From NCBI GenBank assembly GCA_023395515.1, contig JAEWZB010000049.1, positions 1-44,334 of the forward strand: 44,334 nucleotides of DNA, read 5' to 3'. Of the stretch, positions 40,576 to 44,334 are shown piece by piece; position 1 is the first letter of the stretch, and every line of letters begins with the position of its first letter. The notes below the pieces were generated by a model. That model was given only the letters and a program-made list of their open reading frames with translations, was not told the origin of the DNA and did no database searches. Made by a program: the position numbers and the translations under genes. This DNA comes from Bacillota bacterium. Lineage in GTDB: Bacteria; Bacillota; Syntrophomonadia; Syntrophomonadales; Syntrophomonadaceae.

Positions 40576-41358
40576 TTACCGACCGCTGAATTTAGGCTTT
40601 TCTTTGTTTAGGAATGCAGTCATCCCTGCCTTTTGATCATTAGTTGAAAAACACATGCCAAATAAATCTGCTTCTATAGTCATAGCGGTATTAATATCAG
40701 TTTGCATACCTTTATTAATAGCTACCTTGGATAATTTTACGGCCACTGGAGCATTAGCCGCAATTTTCTTGGCCAGCTTTTTGGCTTCGTCCATTAGTTG
40801 GTCAGGTGGATAAACATGGTTTACTAACCCAATACGATAAGCTTCCTCGGCACTTATCATATCACCAGTTAAAATCATTTCTTTAGCTATTCCTTCACCC
40901 ACCAAACGCGGTAATCTTTGGGTTCCGCCAAAACCGGGAGTTATGCCTAAGCCTACTTCCGGCTGTCCAAATTTAGCCTTTTCTGAAGCTAGACGTATAT
41001 CAGAAGCCATAGCAATCTCACAGCCGCCCCCTAGGGCAAAACCATTAACTGCAGCTATAACAGGTTTTTCCAACTTTTCTATCGCCATAAAAGCAGACTG
41101 TCCTAACTGGCCCAAGGTTCTTCCCTCTACAGCAGTTGCAGGCTGCATATCCTTAATATCAGCTCCTGCTGCAAAAGCCTTGTTACCTGCCCCGGTAATA
41201 ATTAAAGCCATAATTTCATCATCTTCCGCAATTTCATCTAAAACAGTTATTAATTCCTTGAGTAATTCTGCATTTAAAGCATTCATAGCCTCAGGCCGGT
41301 TTAAAGACAAAACCGCAATATTTTCTTCTTTTTCTAATAGTAAATTTTTGTAGCTCAC
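40576..41358 (-). CDS. crt: Crotonase / 3-hydroxybutyryl-CoA dehydratase (enoyl-CoA hydratase)
   Basis: A 260-residue enoyl-CoA hydratase-fold enzyme: (S)-3-hydroxybutyryl-CoA to crotonyl-CoA and back. The oxyanion segment AFAAGADIKDM and NGFALGGGCEIAMASDIRLA are present, and both catalytic Glu positions are kept (GGCEIAMA and GQPEVGLGITPGFGGTQRLPR). It serves butyrate or fatty-acid beta-oxidation, and reversibly butyrate synthesis. GTG start at 41358 with GGGGGAG upstream. Single gene; no acyl-CoA dehydrogenase next to it. Confidence 0.9.
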   Translation of the reverse strand: MSYKNLLLEKEENIAVLSLNRPEAMNALNAELLKELITVLDEIAEDDEIMALIITGAGNKAFAAGADIKDMQPATAVEGRTLGQLGQSAFMAIEKLEKPVIAAVNGFALGGGCEIAMASDIRLASEKAKFGQPEVGLGITPGFGGTQRLPRLVGEGIAKEMILTGDMISAEEAYRIGLVNHVYPPDQLMDEAKKLAKKIAANAPVAVKLSKVAINKGMQTDINTAMTIEADLFGMCFSTNDQKAGMTAFLNKEKPKFSGR

Positions 41359-41481
41359 GAATCTAACTCCCCCTTCTTTACTCTCATATCATTATATAAC
41401 AATTTTCTGAAATTTGAATTTTTTTGTAACTAAGTTTTGGATGTATTCATATCTTAAATTATGGGTATGATACGTTTGAAC

Positions 41482-41551
41482 AGCTTTTCGGGATTTATCC
41501 CGTAAGGCTTTCATATATAGAATGGGAAGAGTATTTCTCTTCCCATTTTTT
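41482..41551 (+). ncRNA. Candidate small RNA ending in a plus-strand terminator
   Basis: A perfect 11-base stem AATGGGAAGAG/CTCTTCCCATT followed by TTTTTT (41521-41551) forms a strong plus-strand terminator, preceded by another hairpin (AGCTTT/AAGGCT enclosing CGGGA/TCCCG, 41482-41509). No plus-strand gene lies within several kilobases upstream, so a small RNA starting between about 41380 and 41480 is implied. The promoter is not clear. Confidence 0.45.
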
Positions 41552-41641
41552 ACTGATTTAATGTAATTCTTCCTAATCAAGACATAGGATTCAAAACCTA
41601 GTATATCGAACTATGGCGCCTAACTCCTCACTTTTCACGTC

Positions 41642-42352
41642 TTATATTCCATCTTGCGATTTAGCAATTCCAGAAAAAATAGCATAAGCTACTTTATTTT
41701 GGTATTCATCATTCGTCAGTAATTGACCTTCACGTTTATTAGAAATAAAGCCGACTTCCACTATTACGGCCGGCATAGCCGTGTTTTTCATTACAAAATA
41801 ATCCCCCACCAGAGCCTTACGGGTAGTGTTGCCAAGTATTCTGGTTAATTCCTCCTGGATAGATTCGGCTAATAATTTGCTTTCTTCACTAGTCGGACAA
41901 TAAAAGGTCTGCGCGCCAAACCACCTAGGGTTAGGATCAGCGTTAGTATGAATACTGATATACAGATCGGCTTTATTTTCATTAGCTTTTTGGACCCGGA
42001 GGCTAAGATCCTCCCTTTTATTAAATTTCTGTCCTTCTTTAATCATATCAGCGTCATTATCTCTGATCATTATCACTGCCGCCCCAGCTTGGCTTAATTC
42101 CTTAGCCAGTTTTTTACTAATACTTAAGGTTATATCTTTTTCAATAATACTATCTCTTACCGCACCGGAATCAGTCCCCCCGTGACCAGGGTCAATGGCA
42201 ATAATTTTATTAGCTACTGCATAAGACATAACCGGCCTTTCATTAGCCTGAGAAGTAATGATTAGGGATAAACATAGCAAAAACATTAATACTCCGGCAG
42301 CTATTACCATACTTTTTCGACGGGGAAAATACAAGACTCTGCCTCTTACCAA
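41642..42352 (-). CDS. cwlD: N-acetylmuramoyl-L-alanine amidase, CwlD-type
   Basis: A 236-residue Amidase_3 enzyme cutting the lactyl-peptide bond of peptidoglycan. An N-terminal membrane anchor (about 17-38) is followed by the catalytic domain with zinc ligands His in IAIDPGHGGTDSG, Glu in IIEKDITLS, His in ISIHTNADP, and catalytic Glu in VIVEVGFISN. Length and layout match CwlD, which makes muramic lactam in spore cortex, implying a spore former. TTG start with GGAGG 7 bases upstream. A different cell-wall amidase remains possible. Confidence 0.85.
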   Translation of the reverse strand: MVRGRVLYFPRRKSMVIAAGVLMFLLCLSLIITSQANERPVMSYAVANKIIAIDPGHGGTDSGAVRDSIIEKDITLSISKKLAKELSQAGAAVIMIRDNDADMIKEGQKFNKREDLSLRVQKANENKADLYISIHTNADPNPRWFGAQTFYCPTSEESKLLAESIQEELTRILGNTTRKALVGDYFVMKNTAMPAVIVEVGFISNKREGQLLTNDEYQNKVAYAIFSGIAKSQDGI

Positions 42353-42477
42353 TTAACTTCCTCCCCCGGCAGATAATACTATTCCTTATATATGCGACTA
42401 GCAAACTTTTTATAAGAAAAATTATTTTTATGTGCAGTAAGGGGAGGATAAACGGGAAAACAAATATAGGGGGGAAA

Positions 42478-42748
42478 GGAGTTAGGAGTGAGGAGTTAAT
42501 AGGGGCTTTGCCTACTTGGGTTTGACGCTGACTTCGCTGATTTATTATGATTTACGCCGATTTTCTTATTCTTTTATTAATTTTAATAATCCGCAACATT
42601 AATAGCGACCGCAGGAAGCATCAGGAGTGCTCGTAGAGTGTGTGTATCTTAATAAATCAGCAATCTCGGACGATTCTTTTGAGTCTTTATGCAGGCGTCT
42701 TACGTCTTACGTCTTACGTTTTACTCCTAACTCCTCACTCCCTAACCC
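42478..42748. repeat. MITE-like element with imperfect terminal inverted repeats
   Basis: The left end GGAGTTAGGAGTGAGGAGTTA (42478-42498) is the inverse of the right end CTAACTCCTCACTCCCTAAC-type sequence (42728-42748). The interior has a TAGGGGC..GCCTA hairpin-like stretch and three tandem CTTACGT units (about 42700-42720). It carries no gene. The right end touches the next gene's stop codon. Confidence 0.55.
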
Positions 42749-44334
42749 TTACTTTTGGCCAGATTCCATGGTATATAAAAATTCTACTATGCCATCATGC
42801 AGAGCTTGCGCCGCTTTTATTCTAAAATCTTCACTTTCCAGTTTGCCCCGATCAGAATCATTACTTATAAAAGCAATCTCAGTTGATATAGCCGGCATAA
42901 TTGTCTCATCCAGCATTCTAAGCTTAACCGGCTTGTAGCCTAAATCGGTAGTTTCTAATTCTTGCACCAGCTTACCTTGTATAATCTGGGCAGCTTTTTC
43001 ACTAAGATTTTCAGAGTCTTTCTCAGAGTCTCTCTGATAATAAATTATAGTGCCATTGGTAGAAGCCTCGGGATGATTATTATTATGTATATTTACTAAT
43101 AAGGCTGCTTCCTGCCCATTAGCCCACTCCACCCGGTCATCAAGAGCTACCGTCTTATCATCCTGGCGGCTCATTATCACCTTAACTCCTGACTCTTCCA
43201 GCATTGGCTTAAGTTTTAAAGCAATATCTAAATTAATATCCTTTTCTTTTAACTGAGATTCAGAATTGATAGGATAGACGGCACCAAAATCCTCCCCCCC
43301 GTGGCCTGGGTCTATTAAAACTAATTGACCTTGAATAGCATTTATCGGAGCTGGGGCTTTATATGGGGAAGAACCTAAAGTAGTTAAGGTCACTATCCCT
43401 ATTAAAATAAGAATTACGATGCCCACCAGGGATACTTTATAAGAACCTATTTTATAATTTTTTATCATATTAATCCTTCTTTCCACCTGGGTATAGTTTT
43501 CACTAAAACTAACCAGATTAATTTGTTTTGACCTATGGGCAAAAATACTGGCCAAATTTATTATGGTCATTCCATAAGGTATGACTTCTTGCTCCCCCAG
43601 TATCTCCAACACATACGCGTCGGTAGCCATTTCCCGATCATGTCTCATTTCCCTAACTGCCAGCCAAACTAGCGGATTAAACCAATGCACTAAACCCGCT
43701 AAGATGACCCCTAAATTATAAACCAGATCCCCTCGTTTATAATGTACTAACTCATGTAAAAGTACATGTTCTAATTGCTCTAAGTTAATCTGGGTAAAAA
43801 TATCCTCCGGTAAATAAATACAAGGCTTAATAACCCCTACAATACCGGGATTTTTAATGGAAGGATGCCAATAAACCGGAATATTTCTTGTAATCCTTAA
43901 CTTGCTGCTCACTTGTTTTAGCAAAAGCAGAACTTCGGCATCCTCAACCAGATTACGTTTTCTAGTCTGGTATTTAAACCTCATGGTCGTATATACCATA
44001 AAACTAAAGAATAATATAAAGCCTCCCAGCCATATCCGGCTAAACATATTTAAGTACAGTCCTGACCAATTATTTTGGTCAGTTATGTTTGTATTATCAG
44101 TCTCTACAGCATCTGGCCGGATTAAATTGGTCTCATTACCCTCCAACTCTTCTGCCACCTGGTAAGGGAAAAATTGGCCGGGCGGATTAATCTTTACAGA
44201 ATTTAAAGGATTGGCAATATCTAGTGGCATTAAGAACCGGATTAATATTAATACCCAAATAATATGAATAAATCTGGGTGAAAAACGGTTAGGAAATAAC
44301 TTTTTTATAATCAGCAGAACTATAACCATTAGAC
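42749..44334 (-). CDS. M56 (BlaR1-like) membrane metallopeptidase fused to an amidase domain, N-terminus cut by window edge
   Basis: At least 526 residues; the first visible Met lies within a helix, so roughly 20 residues are missing beyond the window. Residues about 1-320 form an M56 peptidase: several membrane helices, HExxH in LEHVLLHELVHYKRGDLV, and NPLVWLAVREMRHDREMATD. A further helix (about 310-330) leads to an Amidase_3 domain (about 345-520) with IDPGHGGEDFG, EKDINLD, NIHNNNHPE and STEIAFISND. M56 proteins usually sense wall stress and cleave repressors; here the C-terminus could act on peptidoglycan directly. It is upstream of CwlD on the same strand. Confidence 0.85.
   Translation of the reverse strand, partial: LMVIVLLIIKKLFPNRFSPRFIHIIWVLILIRFLMPLDIANPLNSVKINPPGQFFPYQVAEELEGNETNLIRPDAVETDNTNITDQNNWSGLYLNMFSRIWLGGFILFFSFMVYTTMRFKYQTRKRNLVEDAEVLLLLKQVSSKLRITRNIPVYWHPSIKNPGIVGVIKPCIYLPEDIFTQINLEQLEHVLLHELVHYKRGDLVYNLGVILAGLVHWFNPLVWLAVREMRHDREMATDAYVLEILGEQEVIPYGMTIINLASIFAHRSKQINLVSFSENYTQVERRINMIKNYKIGSYKVSLVGIVILILIGIVTLTTLGSSPYKAPAPINAIQGQLVLIDPGHGGEDFGAVYPINSESQLKEKDINLDIALKLKPMLEESGVKVIMSRQDDKTVALDDRVEWANGQEAALLVNIHNNNHPEASTNGTIIYYQRDSEKDSENLSEKAAQIIQGKLVQELETTDLGYKPVKLRMLDETIMPAISTEIAFISNDSDRGKLESEDFRIKAAQALHDGIVEFLYTMESGQK

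Noticed and set aside
41392..41580. 62-codon minus-strand frame upstream of crotonase
   Set aside because: No ribosome site; it overlaps the two plus-strand hairpins, which explain the sequence better.
1..44334. CRISPR arrays, insertion-sequence transposases, rRNA genes
   Set aside because: Reading through the window showed no regular direct-repeat arrays, no transposase motifs and no rRNA sequence.

Overview
The window looks like a chromosomal segment of a low-GC, anaerobic, probably spore-forming Firmicute, most like the syntrophic, polyhydroxyalkanoate (PHA)-storing Syntrophomonadaceae. This rests on a class IV-like PHA synthase cluster, class III (oxygen-sensitive) ribonucleotide reductase, crotonase, a CwlD-type spore-cortex amidase, the DUF1659/DUF2922/YvrJ small-protein set, and strong purine-rich ribosome binding sites with many TTG/GTG starts. 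The species is inferred and was not tested by any search.

Layout. 0.1-5.3 kb (minus): a short methyl-accepting chemotaxis protein, then an operon of an FmdE-family zinc protein, FecCD-type permease, ATPase and binding lipoprotein, preceded by a structured leader with an attenuator-like terminator. 5.7-6.9 kb (plus): four small genes. 7.0-14.9 kb (minus): a cyclic-di-GMP signalling island with a diguanylate cyclase, a V4R-domain protein, a Cache-PAS-PAS-GGDEF-HD-GYP gene and a Cache-PAS-GGDEF-EAL gene. The last two are each split by a one-base loss in an A5 run. A truncated MalT/LuxR-type ATPase precedes them. 15.3-18.8 kb (plus): a tyrosine recombinase followed by tandem palindromes and an unrecognised 803-residue protein. 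19.4-21.9 kb (minus): a secreted phosphodiester glycosidase, tRNA-Thr(CGU), and two small proteins.

22.0-27.0 kb: the PHA region, with phasin-like protein, PhaR-like subunit, PhaJ-like hydratase and PhaC on the minus strand, a convergent esterase, and a second PhaC-like hydrolase with a Cys nucleophile. 27.4-30.4 kb: nrdDG with a clear tandem NrdR-box promoter. 30.6-36.2 kb: argCJBDF with two ARG boxes overlapping the promoter. 36.3-39.6 kb: an MBL-fold hydrolase, a CGGC-domain protein, and a LysR regulator divergent from a YeiH-family exporter. 39.7-44.3 kb: an ArsC/Spx-like gene with an in-frame TGA exactly at the first Cys of its CxxC motif (probable selenoprotein), a compact type I toxin locus with mRNA end-pairing and an apparent antisense promoter, crotonase, CwlD, and an edge-truncated M56 peptidase fused to an amidase.

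How they fit. The PHA genes and crotonase suggest 3-hydroxybutyryl-CoA chemistry linking fatty-acid or butyrate metabolism to storage. nrdDG and the arg operon are housekeeping genes whose operators can be read directly. The most original items are the TGA-containing redox protein, the type I toxin locus, the unassigned leader upstream of the FmdE/ABC operon, the recombinase with its palindromes and orphan partner, and a repeat family that sits immediately after stop codons.
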